A stretch of DNA of 5,927 bases from contig CAMBAQ010000119.1 in NCBI GenBank assembly GCA_945863785.1, positions 1 to 5,927 of the forward strand, in the 5' to 3' direction. A program made the translations under genes and the position numbers. Source of the stretch: Chthoniobacter flavus. Lineage in GTDB: Bacteria; Verrucomicrobiota; Verrucomicrobiia; Chthoniobacterales; Terrimicrobiaceae. Each line of letters opens with the position of its first letter. Positions within the stretch are counted from its first letter, which is position 1. This document shows positions 5,011 through 5,927 of the stretch, one piece after another. Below the pieces are notes generated by a model. The model saw only the letters and a list, made by a program, of their open reading frames with translations. It was not told where the DNA came from and searched no databases.

Positions 5011-5892
5011 ATGGCATCGCTCATGCCCAAACCTTCTACCGTCACTAGCCAAGCCGAGTTGTTGGCATATTGTTTTGCCACTTGGCCGGATCTCAAAAAA
5101 AAGCAGATTCGCACCTGGCTTAAGTATCAAGCCATCACGGTGAATGGTCGTGCGATTTCGCAGTTCAATCACCCCCTCCATCCCGGTGACGTTGTGGCGG
5201 TGCGCAACGATCGCTTTGCTTCCCCCCGGTCTGTTGTGGGATCTGGTATTCGTGTTTTTTTTGAGGATGCAGATATTATTGTGATCGATAAACCGCCTGA
5301 TCTTTTGAGCATTGCCAGCGAGGCCGAGCAGGAAAAGACGGCTTACTTCCAGCTTACGGAGCATGTCCGACATGGCAATCCGATGTCGAAGGAGAGAGTC
5401 TGGATCGTTCACCGACTTGACCGTGAAACATCGGGGCTGATGATTTTTGCCAAGACTCCGGAGTCCAAAGAAATCCTTCAGTCTCGTTGGGATGATGCCG
5501 AGAAGCGATACGAGGCAGTTGTCGAAGGTCGATTGCATGAGACACGCGGAATCTTCGAGTCCGACTTGGATGAGACGAATCCTTTTAAAGTTTTCAGCGT
5601 GTCACGGAATGAAAATACCCGTCATGCCGTTACGCACTTTCGGGTTTTAGCCACGACGGCCCACCGTTCCCTCGTCGAGCTCACTTTAGAAACGGGGCGA
5701 CGTCACCAGATTCGCGTTCAGCTTTCAGATGCTGGTTGCCCAATCATTGGGGATAAAAAATACGGGGCTGTGAGCAATCCAGCGAAGCGTCTTGGACTTC
5801 ATTCCAGTGCGCTTAGGTTTCCGCATCCCGTTTCCGGAAAAGACATGGTTTTTACATGCCCTCTTCCGAAGGAACTCGCTCGGTTGGTTTAG
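5011..5892 (+). CDS. RluA-family RNA pseudouridine synthase
   Basis: This enzyme isomerises specific uridines to pseudouridine in rRNA or tRNA in the cytoplasm. It has 293 residues. An S4-like RNA-binding domain covers about 11-66 (KKKQIRTWLKYQAITVNGRA, then HPGDVVAV). The catalytic domain follows, with VIDKPPDLLS (91-100), the hallmark HRLDRETSGLMIFAK (134-148) with catalytic D137, KRYEAVVEG (165-173) with the conserved tyrosine Y167, and the C-terminal ETGRRHQIRVQLSDAGCPII (227-246) followed by GDKKYGA. All expected motifs are intact. The target uridine (RluA, RluC, RluD or TruC type) cannot be assigned from motifs, so I give no symbol. Two ATGs compete, at 5011 and 5023. A -10-like TATAGT at 5003-5008 would start transcription at about 5014-5016, which would favour the second. 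No Shine-Dalgarno sequence supports either. It lies 59 nt after the peptidase gene and could also be read through from it. Confidence 0.95.
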   Translation: MASLMPKPSTVTSQAELLAYCFATWPDLKKKQIRTWLKYQAITVNGRAISQFNHPLHPGDVVAVRNDRFASPRSVVGSGIRVFFEDADIIVIDKPPDLLSIASEAEQEKTAYFQLTEHVRHGNPMSKERVWIVHRLDRETSGLMIFAKTPESKEILQSRWDDAEKRYEAVVEGRLHETRGIFESDLDETNPFKVFSVSRNENTRHAVTHFRVLATTAHRSLVELTLETGRRHQIRVQLSDAGCPIIGDKKYGAVSNPAKRLGLHSSALRFPHPVSGKDMVFTCPLPKELARLV

Positions 5893-5927
5893 GCGGATGC
5901 TCAAAAATTCCTTTGCAATCGAGATGC

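Noticed and set aside
4948..5538. 196-codon minus-strand frame opposite the RluA-type gene
   Set aside because: It is antisense to a gene with full family motifs and shows no domain of its own.
5893..5927. Right-edge sequence after the RluA-type stop
   Set aside because: 35 nt without a hairpin, T-run or start site that I can support.

Overview
The window carries eight protein-coding genes and no RNA gene, insertion sequence or CRISPR array that I can see. Gene content points to a Gram-negative-type bacterium with peptidoglycan, most likely Verrucomicrobiota (Verrucomicrobiales-like). The clues are an FmdB-type zinc ribbon with a long second knuckle and a low-complexity tail, a zinc-ribbon plus single-membrane-segment protein, many short secreted proteins, moderate GC, and start sites almost without Shine-Dalgarno sequences. 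This assignment is an inference from style, not from a marker gene.

Layout. Positions 1-1875 (minus strand) look like one transcription unit. In reading order it holds an FmdB-family zinc-ribbon protein (1540-1875), a membrane protein with an N-terminal zinc ribbon (639-1526, 13 nt downstream), and a secreted protein of unknown function cut by the window edge (1-663), which overlaps its neighbour by 25 nt. The third protein has a degenerate version of a metallopeptidase active-site layout. A 233-nt gap (1876-2108) follows; it contains inverted repeats and no convincing gene. Next on the minus strand are a lipoprotein L,D-transpeptidase (2109-2720), orotidine-5'-phosphate decarboxylase pyrF (2774-3484) with a recognisable promoter upstream, and a secreted NlpC/P60-like protein (3549-4292).

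At about 4300 transcription diverges. Only 26 nt separate the NlpC/P60-like gene from a plus-strand gene for a membrane-anchored C39-like cysteine peptidase (4319-4951). An RluA-family pseudouridine synthase (5011-5892) follows on the plus strand.

Theme. Two housekeeping enzymes (PyrF, RluA-type) sit among envelope proteins. Three of those (the L,D-transpeptidase and the two papain-like or NlpC-like proteins) use a catalytic cysteine-histidine arrangement and are predicted to act outside the cytoplasm, which fits cell-wall or secreted-peptide processing. I found no clear new defence or mobile system. The most interesting items are the divergent pair of cysteine-peptidase-like genes, the FmdB/zinc-ribbon/degenerate-peptidase operon, and the consistent absence of Shine-Dalgarno sequences.
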